Assembly (NCBI GenBank): GCA_963772165.1
Contig: CAVYWA010000012.1
Span: 248,001 to 312,000 of the forward strand
From: JAGVPT01 sp963772165
GTDB lineage: Bacteria; Bacteroidota; Ignavibacteria; UBA10030; UBA8401
DNA length: 64,000 nt
Direction of reading: 5' to 3'
The notes beneath the pieces are model-generated. The model did no database searches. It had not been told where the DNA came from and saw nothing but the letters and a program-made list of their open reading frames with translations. A program made the translations under genes and the position numbers. Below are positions 19,669 through 29,109 of this stretch, piece after piece. Numbering within the stretch: position 1 is the first letter of the stretch; each line of letters starts with the position of its first letter.

Positions 19669-20088
19669 GTTTTTTCATCATCAAGCATTGGCTCCTCGAT
19701 ATTTCAACGTTGCGAAATCTCGGTTGGCAGAAAGCTAACTCTTTGAGATTATAGAAAATCGATGTCGGCTGGTAGGAAGCCGCAAGGGAGCATGAAGCGG
19801 GTGCCAAACAACGTTTTTTCCGCCGGAGAGGCCTCTTGTTTCTTGCACTTCAAGGCCAAAGGAGGATCTGCTTTTTGGCATAGTAAATGAACCATAAAAG
19901 CTTACACTGTTTCTTTGGATAAGGAAAGGGGGAACTTAGTGAGTTTTTCATTCCACGGGCAAGAATGGCTAACCACTGGGAGTGGAGAAATATGAACAGT
20001 AGAAGATTATTAGCCAGAAAGCTTCAAAGTAAGAGTTCAACGTGATTAATATTGCCCGGTTAACGTGTCCAACCATGCGGAGTCCCAG
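19669..20088 (+). other. Intergenic region, probable promoter for the receiver/zinc-ribbon/ATPase unit
   Basis: These 420 bases lie between two genes on the same strand. I find no tRNA, terminator-grade hairpin or conserved riboswitch. A 17-codon frame (19992-20045) preceded by GGAG could be translated but has no supporting feature. The AT-rich stretch at about 19880-20060 is the most likely place for a promoter. Nothing more can be supported. Confidence 0.35.
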
Positions 20089-20493
20089 ATGAAACCTCGT
20101 CCCGTTCCTTATTCAGCCTTGGTCGTCGATGATTCGGCCCACAGCCGCATACTCCTTTTGAGGCTTCTTCAGCGCGGCGGATTATCACAAGTTGAATTAG
20201 CTGTCAACGGCGCCGATGGTATTCGACGGTATAAAGCATCGAAGCCGGATATGGTCTTCCTTGACGCCATTATGCCGGAGATGGACGGCCTGACGGCGCT
20301 TCGGGAAATAAAGCAAATCGATCCTGAAGCCATCGTTATCATGACCACATCATTATCGGAAAAGGAAAAAGTCTTACAATTCAAGGACGCCGGCGCGAAT
20401 TACTATTTACTCAAGCCATTCGAAAACGAAAAATTCGATCAGACACTCGTGAAAGTCCTTGCGCTCCTTGCCCAACGCATGAAGAAGGAATAA
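20089..20493 (+). CDS. CheY-like single-domain response regulator
   Basis: This is a receiver of 134 residues with no output domain. It has VVDDSAHSRILLLRLL, the phospho-acceptor Asp in MVFLDAIMPEMDG, MTTSLSEKE and the Lys in YYLLKPFENEKF. The short form with DSAHSR resembles CheY-type proteins that act by protein contact. ATG 20089 is preferred because GGAG lies six bases upstream; a GTG at 20065 would add eight residues. It is followed three bases later by the zinc-ribbon protein and then by the PilB/GspE-type ATPase. The most economical reading is that phosphorylation of this receiver controls those partners. Confidence 0.9.
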   Translation: MKPRPVPYSALVVDDSAHSRILLLRLLQRGGLSQVELAVNGADGIRRYKASKPDMVFLDAIMPEMDGLTALREIKQIDPEAIVIMTTSLSEKEKVLQFKDAGANYYLLKPFENEKFDQTLVKVLALLAQRMKKE

Positions 20494-20496
20494 CGC

Positions 20497-20814
20497 ATGG
20501 AATGCCCGAAGTGCAAAGCCAATAACGAAGCAACGAAACGATTCTGCACCATGTGCGGAACTCCATTTGGCGCGCTGTGCAAGCGATGCGGAAAAATGGG
20601 TAAAACAGAGGACAGGTACTGCGGCGATTGTGGAGCCGCTCTTCATGCATCGCCCAATGAGCATTTATTTTCCCATCCTGCCGAGGCTGGTGCGGTCAAA
20701 CAATACGCACCAAACGAAATTGAGGATCTTCTTTCCCTCCGCAAAATAGCCCGGCAAGAAGAAGCCGCTTCTGAAAGAGTAACTCAAGACGATATTGATT
20801 CAATCTTCCGTTGA
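20497..20814 (+). CDS. Double zinc-ribbon protein with a FliM-like C-terminal motif
   Basis: The 105-residue protein carries two zinc ribbons at the N terminus: C3-C6/C17-C20 and C28-C31/C42-C45. A linker of about 30 residues follows, then a predicted helix (EIEDLLSLRKIARQEE) and the terminal peptide TQDDIDSIF. That peptide resembles the SQxEIDALL sequence at the start of FliM, which docks phosphorylated CheY. The gene sits between a CheY-like receiver (3 bases upstream) and a PilB/GspE ATPase (11 bases downstream). I see a small adaptor that could bridge the two. The zinc ribbons and the gene order are direct observations. The docking role is inference from motif similarity only. Confidence 0.75.
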   Translation: MECPKCKANNEATKRFCTMCGTPFGALCKRCGKMGKTEDRYCGDCGAALHASPNEHLFSHPAEAGAVKQYAPNEIEDLLSLRKIARQEEAASERVTQDDIDSIFR

Positions 20815-20825
20815 CGGTCATTCAT

Positions 20826-22520
20826 ATGACATTAGAAGATCAACAATTTCTCAAAGCTCTTGTCGACCGGCACATCGTGAACCGCGAGCTGGTGAATCTC
20901 AAAGGAGCTGCTTTCGAAACCATCGCGCGTGAAAAGGGGGTCGCACGTGCCCTTACGGCAGTCTTCAATCTTTCAGAGAATGTCATCGCGGATACCCTCG
21001 CCGATGTATTCAAGTTCGCACGAATGCCGATTGCGAATGAGATCGAGACGGCTCCGGAACAGATACTCACCGAAGAAGAGATCCTGCGTTTTCGCATTCT
21101 TCCGGTCTTCCTCATCGGTTTGGAACTCACGATGGCCTTCATCGACCCCCCGGCCAAACAGATCATCGTGCACCTGCAGCGATTAACGGGGCACAGGATT
21201 CTCCCGGTCTTCACAACGTTTTCCGATTTCGATGCGGCGATGAAAAAGTATCATGGCTCCATCGACCGAATCCAGTCGATCAAATCATCGCTCCCGCTCG
21301 AAAAATACGACATCAAAGCACGGACAGGATCGGCACAGATGCTGGAGGGTGCCGGCGATCCGACAATAGCGGAATTGACCGATGAGGTTTTGCTTCGCGC
21401 CGCAAAAGCGGGGGCAAGCGATATCCACGTGGAGCCGATGGATGAAGAGCTGATGATTCGTTTTCGCGTGGACGGCGTTCTTCACCGGGAAATATCGTTC
21501 CCGCTCTCTTATCATCCGGGAATGGCCTCGGTGCTCAAATCAAAATCCGGTATGGATATGTTTGAACACTCGATCGCACAGGACGGGAGATTCACGTTAA
21601 AATTTGCCGACCGCGTCTTCGACATTCGTGTGAGCAGCCTTCCGCTTCTCAACGGTGAAAAGATCGTGATGCGCCTTCTTGGTAAATCATCGATGATGAT
21701 CGATCTCGACAACCTTGGGTTCACGGAGCATAATCTCCGCCTTTTTCGCTCACTGCTCAATCTTCCAAACGGAATTATTCTGGTCACAGGCCCGACCGGC
21801 AGCGGAAAAACCACAACCCTGTATTCCGCATTGAATGAACTCAAAGACATTTCGATCAACATTACCACCGTTGAGGACCCCGTCGAATATAAGCTCCCCC
21901 TCATTAACCAAGTTCAGGTTATGCCGGAACGCGGCTTGACGTTCGGATCGGTGCTGCGCGCAATACTGCGCCAGGACCCCAACATCATCCTCGTCGGTGA
22001 AATCAGGGATGCAGAAACGGGGATGATTGCGACTGAGGCTGCCCTGACGGGGCACCGGGTTGTCAGCACCCTTCATACCAACGATGCGATCGGTGCTATC
22101 TCTCGAATGGTCAACCTCGGTATCGCGTCCTTTTGGGTGAGCGCTTCCGTGATCGGTGTCATCTCGCAGCGCCTTGTCCGAAGAATTTGTGCCCGCTGCA
22201 AAGAAGAATACCTCCCCGACAAAGAGAAGCTCGAAGCCTTTGGGCTCTCGGGCTTGCCGCCCGGAACGACACTCTTTAAAGGAAAAGGATGTTCCTTCTG
22301 TACCGGCACAGGATACAAAGGAAGAATCGCAATTCATGAAGTTTTTATCGTCACGGAAGAAATGCGCGACGTGATTTACGGCGAAGTAACGACGAGCAAA
22401 CTCCGGCAGCTGGCGATCGAAAATAAATTTCGGGATATGCATTTTGACGGACTTCAAAAGGCACTTGCGGGTATCACCACGGTCGACGAAGTCCAGCGGG
22501 TCACGCGGCGGCTGAGCTGA
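20826..22520 (+). CDS. PilB/GspE-family secretion or pilus assembly ATPase
   Basis: The 564-residue protein has an N-terminal MshEN-like domain (about 1-150) and the type II secretion/type IV pilus extension ATPase core. The core shows Walker A GPTGSGKTTT (about 322), the Asp box TTVEDPVEY, Walker B ILVGEIRDAET (about 387), the His box STLHTNDA and the tetracysteine zinc site CARC / CSFC. Such hexameric ATPases power pilus extension or pseudopilus-driven secretion at the inner membrane. ATG 20826 is preferred over TTG 20811, which would overlap the previous gene. No pilC, pilM-Q or pilin genes are in the window, so this is an orphan copy placed in a signalling cluster. That suggests direct regulation by the adjacent receiver. 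Confidence 0.9.
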   Translation: MTLEDQQFLKALVDRHIVNRELVNLKGAAFETIAREKGVARALTAVFNLSENVIADTLADVFKFARMPIANEIETAPEQILTEEEILRFRILPVFLIGLELTMAFIDPPAKQIIVHLQRLTGHRILPVFTTFSDFDAAMKKYHGSIDRIQSIKSSLPLEKYDIKARTGSAQMLEGAGDPTIAELTDEVLLRAAKAGASDIHVEPMDEELMIRFRVDGVLHREISFPLSYHPGMASVLKSKSGMDMFEHSIAQDGRFTLKFADRVFDIRVSSLPLLNGEKIVMRLLGKSSMMIDLDNLGFTEHNLRLFRSLLNLPNGIILVTGPTGSGKTTTLYSALNELKDISINITTVEDPVEYKLPLINQVQVMPERGLTFGSVLRAILRQDPNIILVGEIRDAETGMIATEAALTGHRVVSTLHTNDAIGAISRMVNLGIASFWVSASVIGVISQRLVRRICARCKEEYLPDKEKLEAFGLSGLPPGTTLFKGKGCSFCTGTGYKGRIAIHEVFIVTEEMRDVIYGEVTTSKLRQLAIENKFRDMHFDGLQKALAGITTVDEVQRVTRRLS

Positions 22521-22617
22521 AATTCGCCGGCCATTCACTGCCCGGCATTCCCTTTTCTTCTGTGCAGGCGTTCCGATGAGTGTCGGAACATTAAAATCGA
22601 AGAGACGGAGTCATCGA

Positions 22618-25600
22618 ATGATGAAAAAGAAAAAAAACAAACCGGCATTGCCGAAGCAACAGGCAGAGTTGCGCCGGAAAGTAAAAAGGTTGGAAAAAAT
22701 TGAGAGGACACTCCTGCAGGAGCGCTTTTTCCTTCGCACATTGATTGACAATCTCCCCGATGCAATCTATGCCAAAGACCTTTCCTGCCGCAAGATTTTT
22801 GCCAACCCTGCGGACATCCATAATATCGGGTTGGAGTCTGAGGCAGATGTATTGGGCAAAGACGATTTTCAATTTTTTCCAAAAGAGATCGCCGAGGGAT
22901 TCTATGCCGACGACCAATCGGTGATCCGCACCGGCATGCCCGTGTTGAACAGAGAAGAATTTTTTGTCGACGCGGAGGGGAGAAAACGCTGGCTGGCAAC
23001 TTCAAAACTTCCGTTAAAAGATGAACGGGGAAACGTTACCGGAATCATCGGCATCGGGCGCGACATCACCGAAAGAAAAAATGCTGAAGAAGAACTCCAG
23101 CGGGAAAAGGGGCTTATGGATGTGCTCATGGAGAGCGTTCCTGACAGCATCTATTTTAAAGATCGTCAGTGCCGGCTGGTAAAAATAAGCCGTAAGATGC
23201 AGAACGATCTGAAACTGAACGGCATCAACGAGCCCATCGGGAAAACTGACGTAGAACTATTCGGCGAGGAGTTTGGCCGACAAACTTTAAAAAACGATGA
23301 ACAGCTGATGGCGCTGGGCAAGCCGGTCGTGGGCTTGACCGAAAGCAGGCTGCTGGAGAACGGGAGTCTTTATTGGACATCAACCACAAAGGTGCCTCTT
23401 CGAGACGGCAACGGCCAGACCGTAGGGCTTGTAGGCATCACGCGAGAAATGAATGAATTCATGCGGGCGCAGAGTGAACTGGCTTACCAGAAACAGTACC
23501 TCGAATCCCTCGTAGAAGGATCTCCCATCGCGATCGTCACCCTCAACCTAGAACAGCAGATCCAGACATGCAACAAAGCGTTTGAGATAATTTTTGGATA
23601 TTCCGAAGATGAGGCGATTGGTAAGAATCTCGACGATCTCATTGTTCCTGAAAACAAGAAGGAAGAGGCGCAAAAACTCACATTATCGTCGTTTCGCCAG
23701 GAAAGCGTCCATTGCGAGTTGACGCGCAAACGCAAAGACGGATCCATCGTCGATGTTGAAGTGCATGCAAAATCAATCTACATCGACAAAAAACAAGTGG
23801 GAGTCATTGCACAGTACGAAGATATCACTGATCGCAAGCGGGCGGAGAAAGAGATCTCTATGCTCGCTTCTGCGCTGATGAGCATCAATGAGTGTGTGAG
23901 CATTACTGACCTGGAAGACAATATTCTCTTCGTCAACAGATCTTTTATCGAAACGTACGGATGGAGCAAGAACGAATTGATCGGTCAAAATATCAGCATC
24001 GTCCGTTCCCGGGACAGTCAACCCGAATTCGTTCGAGATATTCTCCGCGAGACGATAAAGAACGAGTGGCACGGCGAATTGATCAACCGAAAAAAAGATG
24101 GGAGCGAGTTTCCAATTTCTCTTTCTACAACCTCTTTGCTCGGCGATGACGACCGGCCTCTTGCGCTCATCGGCATTGCGTCCGATATCACCGAGCGCAA
24201 ACGCGCCGAACGAGCGCTTCGCGAATCCAACGAAAAATTACAACTGATTTTTGAGAATGCATTCGACGGGATCAACATTTTTGAAGAAAACCCCGACCCC
24301 GCACTGCGGCGGCTTGTCGATTGCAACGCGAGGTACGCTGAAATGGCCGGACGCAGCCGAGAGGAGTTGTTACGAATCGGCAACACACAGAACATTGCGA
24401 AACCGTTGAGCCAGGACAATACTCGATCTATAGAGCAAACCGTCGTCTTCCGCGGGTCGTTCTCATGGATTCGGCCGGACGGAAAGGACAATATTATTGA
24501 GTACTCCGCGGTACCGATTAAGCTGCAGGGAAAAACATTCACGATTGGGATAGATCATGACGTTACAGAGCGAACCAAAGCAGATTTAAAGATCAAAGGG
24601 CAAATGAAAATCATCGAGGAGCAGAACCTTGAACTGGAAAAGGCGCGCGATCTGGCAATGGAAGCGAATAAAACAAAAAGCGCTTTCCTGGCAAGTATGT
24701 CCCACGAACTGCGGACGCCGCTCAATGCCATTATTGGATACAGCGAAATGATTGCCGAAGACATGAGCGATGACGGCGAAACCCGTTACCGGAGCGACCT
24801 TGACAGAATCCACATGGCAGGCAAGAATCTCCTCGAGCTCATCAATGAAGTCCTTGACCTCTCGAAGATCGAGGCCGGTAAAATGGAATTGTACCTTGAG
24901 GAATTTCAACTGAACACTCTCATCGAAGAGGTGGTCTCAACAGTTCAACCCCTTATGGAGAAGAACGAAAATGCTTTTCTCATAAATATCCCACAGGAGA
25001 TGCCGCTCGTACTTCTCGACCATACTAAAGTGCGGCAAATTCTTTTCAACCTTATCAGCAACGCGTCGAAATTCACTCTCAAGGGAACAATAACGTTGAC
25101 GGCTGCGACAATTTCGGCAGTGGGCGACGCGGGTGCAAAAATCGTCCTTAAGGTTTCCGATACAGGAATCGGCCTTACCGAGGAACAAAAAGCAAAGCTC
25201 TTCAAAGAATTTTCACAGGCGGATAGTTCTACGACACGGAAGTACGGCGGCACGGGACTTGGGCTTGCAATCACTAAGCATTTTACTGAAATGATGCACG
25301 GCTCGATTGAAATAGAAAGTGTGCCGAACCACGGGACCACGTTCACCGTGGTTTTGCCCCAGGTCATAGAGGACTCCGAAGACAAAGCAGTGCCTGTAAA
25401 CGCTCCCGTACAGGCCGCGCTTGCTGCTGTCCCGACAAATACGGCAGTGCTGGTTGTGGACGACGATCCGGGAGTCAGGGATTTGTTGTTACGCTATTTG
25501 TCGAAGGAAGGCTATGTCGTTGAATGCGTTGCCAGCGGCGATGAAGGAATAAAGCGGGCGAAAGAAATTCTTCCGATGGCGATCATCCTTGATGTGATGA

Positions 25601-26208
25601 TGCCCCGCAAAGACGGATGGGCCGTCCTCCAGGAAATAAAGAGCGACCCGGTGTTAAAATCCATCCCCGTTGTTATGTACACGATGCTGGACGAAAAGAA
25701 TTTCGGCCTTGCCATTGGTGCGTCGGACTATCTCATCAAACCGGTGAGCAGGGAAAAAATTCTGCAGGTTCTGGAAAAATACAAACAGAAAACACCCAGC
25801 GAGTATATTCTTGTCGTTGACGACAACCCCGACCTTCGAACGATGGCTTCCCGGGTAATTCAAAAAGCGGGATGGGAAGTGCGGACGGCGGAGAATGGAA
25901 AATCGGCTCTTGCATTTCTTGAAAACGAACTGCCGAGCATCATCTTCTTAGACATCATGATGCCGGTGATGGACGGCTTCGAATTCCTCACCATCTTCCA
26001 GAACCGGGACGAGTGGAAGCATATCCCCGTTGTTGTTATCACTTCAAAGGATTTAGTAGCGGAAGAACGGCAGCAATTAAACGGCATTGTCAAAAAAATC
26101 ATTCAGAAAGGCGATTGCACGCCGGAAAGACTTCTGAAACAGATTTCAGTTCTTATCCCTCAACTTACAACGCAAAAAAATTCCTTTACAGGATCGTCGA
26201 ATGGCTAA
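22618..26208 (+). CDS. Hybrid histidine kinase: five PAS, HisKA, HATPase, two receivers
   Basis: The protein has about 1196 residues and no membrane segments. It starts with a basic stretch and a short coiled coil, then five PAS/PAC units (about 30-660), a HisKA with the H box MSHELRTPLNAIIGY, an HATPase with NLISNASKF and GTGLGLAIT, and two tandem receivers with Asp residues in IILDVMMPRKDG and IFLDIMMPVMDG. ATG 22618 has a GGAG seven bases upstream and is preferred; 22576 is the longest possible start. Two PAS units are near-copies of units in the 1944-residue kinase, in swapped order. It overlaps the following receiver gene by eight bases. It probably belongs to the same unit as the ATPase. 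Confidence 0.92.
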   Translation: MMKKKKNKPALPKQQAELRRKVKRLEKIERTLLQERFFLRTLIDNLPDAIYAKDLSCRKIFANPADIHNIGLESEADVLGKDDFQFFPKEIAEGFYADDQSVIRTGMPVLNREEFFVDAEGRKRWLATSKLPLKDERGNVTGIIGIGRDITERKNAEEELQREKGLMDVLMESVPDSIYFKDRQCRLVKISRKMQNDLKLNGINEPIGKTDVELFGEEFGRQTLKNDEQLMALGKPVVGLTESRLLENGSLYWTSTTKVPLRDGNGQTVGLVGITREMNEFMRAQSELAYQKQYLESLVEGSPIAIVTLNLEQQIQTCNKAFEIIFGYSEDEAIGKNLDDLIVPENKKEEAQKLTLSSFRQESVHCELTRKRKDGSIVDVEVHAKSIYIDKKQVGVIAQYEDITDRKRAEKEISMLASALMSINECVSITDLEDNILFVNRSFIETYGWSKNELIGQNISIVRSRDSQPEFVRDILRETIKNEWHGELINRKKDGSEFPISLSTTSLLGDDDRPLALIGIASDITERKRAERALRESNEKLQLIFENAFDGINIFEENPDPALRRLVDCNARYAEMAGRSREELLRIGNTQNIAKPLSQDNTRSIEQTVVFRGSFSWIRPDGKDNIIEYSAVPIKLQGKTFTIGIDHDVTERTKADLKIKGQMKIIEEQNLELEKARDLAMEANKTKSAFLASMSHELRTPLNAIIGYSEMIAEDMSDDGETRYRSDLDRIHMAGKNLLELINEVLDLSKIEAGKMELYLEEFQLNTLIEEVVSTVQPLMEKNENAFLINIPQEMPLVLLDHTKVRQILFNLISNASKFTLKGTITLTAATISAVGDAGAKIVLKVSDTGIGLTEEQKAKLFKEFSQADSSTTRKYGGTGLGLAITKHFTEMMHGSIEIESVPNHGTTFTVVLPQVIEDSEDKAVPVNAPVQAALAAVPTNTAVLVVDDDPGVRDLLLRYLSKEGYVVECVASGDEGIKRAKEILPMAIILDVMMPRKDGWAVLQEIKSDPVLKSIPVVMYTMLDEKNFGLAIGASDYLIKPVSREKILQVLEKYKQKTPSEYILVVDDNPDLRTMASRVIQKAGWEVRTAENGKSALAFLENELPSIIFLDIMMPVMDGFEFLTIFQNRDEWKHIPVVVITSKDLVAEERQQLNGIVKKIIQKGDCTPERLLKQISVLIPQLTTQKNSFTGSSNG

Positions 26209-26593
26209 GCTGCTTGTGGTCGAAGATAATGAGATTAACCGCGACATGATGGTTCGCAGGCTTCAACGGCGCGGCTATACCATTGTTTCCGCGGTTGACG
26301 GACAGCAGGCGATTGACATGACACGTTCAGAAAACCCCGACCTCATTCTTATGGACATGAGCCTCCCAGTCGTGGACGGTTGGGAAGCGACCCGGCAAAT
26401 CAAAAACGATCCGTGCATCAACCGTATTCCGGTTATCGGCCTCACAGCTCATGCCATGGTCGGCGACAGAGACAAGGCTCTCAATGCAGGATGTGATGAT
26501 TACGCAACAAAGCCGGTCGAGTTCGAGAAGCTGGTTGAGTTGATTAACCGTTTGATCGGTGCTGCTCAGAACGGGAGAAATCAGGCGGTTTGA
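26201..26593 (+). CDS. DivK-like single-domain response regulator
   Basis: This 130-residue receiver has VVEDNEINRDMMVRRL, the phospho-acceptor Asp in LILMDMSLPVVDGWE, GLTAHAM and the Lys in DDYATKPVEF. The EDNEINRDM and LTAHAM signatures are typical of DivK-type or hybrid-kinase C-terminal receivers. Its start overlaps the end of the preceding hybrid kinase, so it is a probable partner that completes a three-receiver relay. Its end overlaps the tail of the convergent kinase gene by 13 bases. Confidence 0.92.
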   Translation: MAKLLVVEDNEINRDMMVRRLQRRGYTIVSAVDGQQAIDMTRSENPDLILMDMSLPVVDGWEATRQIKNDPCINRIPVIGLTAHAMVGDRDKALNAGCDDYATKPVEFEKLVELINRLIGAAQNGRNQAV

Positions 26594-27663
26594 AGCGGAA
26601 ACGTGATGGTGAAAGCGGTCCCTTTTTCTTCCACTGATTCTACCGATATTGTCCCGCCGTGTGCCTCGATAATCCCGCGACAAATCGGAAGACCCAGCCC
26701 CGTTTTGGTCCCCGCCCGCTTCGACCCCGGAGTTGTGATTCTCATTTTGTCAAAGAGCATGGGGATCTCTTTTGCCGGAATTCCAACGCCGGTATCGCTG
26801 AACTTTACGACGACGGACCCCGGGAAGGAGGCTGCGGAAATTGAGACGGATCCCCCCTTCGGTGTGAATCGAAACGCATTGTCGAGAAGCTGAGCGAATA
26901 CTTTTTCAATGCGGTCAGGATCTAAATACAACATCGGAAGATCGGACACGTCGATGCTCACGTGGATTGATTTTTCCAGCTGGGCCTTCGAAAGGCTGGA
27001 AACACTCCGTTCAATGATATCACGAAGGCTCTCCTGATCCCGGTACATTTTTGCCTCCCCGGCATCCAGCTGCGTGATCTCCAAAAAATCTATCACAAGA
27101 TTGAGCATGAGTTTGGCCGCCTTGCCAATCTCATCAACCAATTCGCCGATTTCCGGCTCAAACTTGTCTTTCTCTTCACCGAGCATTTCGGCAAAACCGA
27201 CGATACCGCCAAGCGGGCCCCGCAAGTCGTGCACGATCATCGACGTGAAGCCCTCTTGCATTTCCCGCATTGCTCTTTCTGCTTCCGCTATTCTCAGGAT
27301 AGCTCTGACACGAACTTCAAACTCCTCCGTCGCCATCGGTTTCTTCCAGTAATCCGTGCCGCCGGATTTGTATCCGGACTCGATATTGTTGGGAGCAGTG
27401 TTGTAGCCGGAAAGAAAAACAATCGGAGTGTATTTTAAATGCGGCATTTGCTTCAGCTGCTTGATGACGTCGTATCCGTCGATCTTCGGCATGTGGACAT
27501 CGAGCAGCACGAGGTCGAAATTTGAAGCCCGGGCCTTTTGGAGGCACTCTTCACCATCAAACGCTTTGGTAACGTCGAAATTGTCCCGTTCCAGAACCGA
27601 TGCAAGAACATCGGTAATCCCGGGTTCGTCGTCAGCAATAAGTATTTTTTTCTTTTCAGCCAT
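26581..27663 (-). CDS. Receiver-histidine kinase hybrid, convergent to the island
   Basis: The 360-residue protein has a receiver (about 5-120; IADDEPGIT, Asp in LVLLDVHMPKIDG), a HisKA with the H box MIVHDLRGPLGGIVGF and an HATPase with LLDNAFRFT and TGLGLPICRGIIEAHGG. It is similar in plan to the protein at 18502-19668 but lies on the other strand. ATG 27663 gives a protein that begins directly at the receiver; the open frame extends further upstream without a good start. No sensor domain is present, so it should take phosphate from another kinase of the island. It ends tail-to-tail with the DivK-like receiver. Confidence 0.92.
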   Translation of the reverse strand: MAEKKKILIADDEPGITDVLASVLERDNFDVTKAFDGEECLQKARASNFDLVLLDVHMPKIDGYDVIKQLKQMPHLKYTPIVFLSGYNTAPNNIESGYKSGGTDYWKKPMATEEFEVRVRAILRIAEAERAMREMQEGFTSMIVHDLRGPLGGIVGFAEMLGEEKDKFEPEIGELVDEIGKAAKLMLNLVIDFLEITQLDAGEAKMYRDQESLRDIIERSVSSLSKAQLEKSIHVSIDVSDLPMLYLDPDRIEKVFAQLLDNAFRFTPKGGSVSISAASFPGSVVVKFSDTGVGIPAKEIPMLFDKMRITTPGSKRAGTKTGLGLPICRGIIEAHGGTISVESVEEKGTAFTITFPLQTA

Positions 27664-27765
27664 TGAGTTCAGTAAACAGGCGTGGTGAGGAAGATTCCCC
27701 GCATCGGGGAACAACAGCGTTCACTGCTCGCTCCTTCACGCTCACGAAAGGTTTTGCATTACGAA

Positions 27766-28761
27766 TCAACTGTTCAGGATCTGTTCAATCTTCCGAAGTT
27801 CTTCTTCGCTGAGGGGAGGGTGTTTCACGATTCCAACCGCATCCTCGACCTGGGACACTTTGCTTGCGCCAATCAGAACGGAGGTCACTTCCGGGTGCCG
27901 CAAAACCCACGCCAATGACATTTGGGCCAGTGTTTGTCCCCGGCCGAGCGCTATTTCGTTTAAGCGGCGGACCTTCGCCAATTTCTCCTGCGTGATCTGT
28001 TCGGGCCGCAAGAATCCATGAGGTTTCGAAGCGCGCGAGTCAGAGGGAATGCCGTGGAGATATTTATCGGTCAGGAGGCCCTGCGCAAGAGGCGAGAATG
28101 CGATGCAGCCGATCCCTTCTTCCCGAAGGACATCGAGCAATCCTGTTTCGACCCAACGTTCGAACATGCTGTACTTCGGCTGATGAATGAGACACGGGGT
28201 TCCGAAGGAACGAAGTATTTTTGACGCCTGCCGGGTCAGGTCGGCGGGATAATTGGATACGCCGGCATACAACGCCTTGCCGCTGCGAACGATATGATCG
28301 AGAGCGCCCATTGTTTCTTCCAACGGTGTTTTCGGGTCGGGACGATGATGATAGAAGATGTCGACATATTCCAGATTCATCCGCCGAAGGCTTTGATCGA
28401 GACTTGCGACAAGATATTTACGTGAGCCCCAATCGCCGTATGGCCCGGGCCACATATCGTAACCGGCTTTAGTGGAGATAATGAGTTCATCGCGATAAGG
28501 AGCTAAGTCTTCTTTCAGAATTCTTCCGAAGTTCTCTTCGGCGGAGCCGGGAGGCGGCCCATAATTGTTGGCAAGGTCAAAGTGAGTAATACCGGCGTCG
28601 AAGGCGCTCCTTACGATTGCCCGGGCATTACTCAAGGTGTCTACTCCGCCGAAGTTATGCCACAGGCCGAGCGACACGGCGGGCAATTGAATTCCGGAAC
28701 GACCGCAGCGGTTATAGCGCATGGTCTCATATCTTTTTTCGGCAGGCTGATAAGAAGACAT
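27766..28761 (-). CDS. Aldo/keto reductase (YghZ / L-glyceraldehyde-3-phosphate reductase group)
   Basis: The 331-residue protein has the aldo/keto-reductase plan: NRCGRSGIQLPAVSLG at the N terminus, the Asp-Tyr catalytic region HFDLANNYGPPPGSAE, the Lys in STKAGYDMWPGPYG, the His in DIFYHHRPDP, and cofactor residues near SVLIGASKVSQ. The YDMWPGPYGD segment points to the YghZ/Kv-beta-like branch that reduces reactive aldehydes with NADPH. It stands alone, with no operon partner. A 348-base region separates it from the tRNA-Arg on the other strand. Confidence 0.88.
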   Translation of the reverse strand: MSSYQPAEKRYETMRYNRCGRSGIQLPAVSLGLWHNFGGVDTLSNARAIVRSAFDAGITHFDLANNYGPPPGSAEENFGRILKEDLAPYRDELIISTKAGYDMWPGPYGDWGSRKYLVASLDQSLRRMNLEYVDIFYHHRPDPKTPLEETMGALDHIVRSGKALYAGVSNYPADLTRQASKILRSFGTPCLIHQPKYSMFERWVETGLLDVLREEGIGCIAFSPLAQGLLTDKYLHGIPSDSRASKPHGFLRPEQITQEKLAKVRRLNEIALGRGQTLAQMSLAWVLRHPEVTSVLIGASKVSQVEDAVGIVKHPPLSEEELRKIEQILNS

Positions 28762-29109
28762 AGAATGTTAACCCTTTGATATTTTCACAAGAAAAATGAC
28801 TTCGAGGAGGGGAAAAATCCAGCGCGACAACGAAGATACATTTTCCTCTCCTGACAAACATACAAAAAAAATTTCAAAGTATAAACATCATATCTTTAGG
28901 AGCGCAGAATATCGTTTGTTAACCGTGCTTCTGCGCACCGCCTCCATGGATAGCCCGTTGCAAGATGGGCAAAATTTTATTACATTATTTGTTGAATGAT
29001 GGTGTGATGAGAATAACGTGGGGAAAACAATGTTGTTGGGCCTTCACTAAGGCTGAATGCCCGGAGGTCAACAGGCTTTAAAGCGGCAGCAGCATACAAA
29101 ATTTGAATC
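28762..29109. other. Intergenic region between aldo/keto reductase and tRNA-Arg
   Basis: This region should hold promoters for the two divergent units. I see AT-rich stretches (about 28780-28910) and one weak GCCC/GGGC hairpin near 28952-28973, followed by an AT tract. No open frame here looks real. Confidence 0.3.

Noticed and set aside
19930..20064. Possible cyclic-di-GMP riboswitch or short leader peptide (17 codons at 19992-20045) before the CheY-like gene
   Set aside because: The CACGGGCAA and GGTTAA pieces recall a GEMM riboswitch, but the conserved core pairs are missing. The 17-codon frame has no attenuator-like codon pattern or hairpin.
21750..22538. Minus-strand open frame (262 codons) opposite the PilB/GspE ATPase
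   Set aside because: It is antisense to conserved Walker motifs and has no ribosome site or known domain.
28952..28973. GCCC/GGGC hairpin followed by an AT tract before tRNA-Arg
   Set aside because: The four-base stem with a ten-base loop is too weak to be called a terminator.
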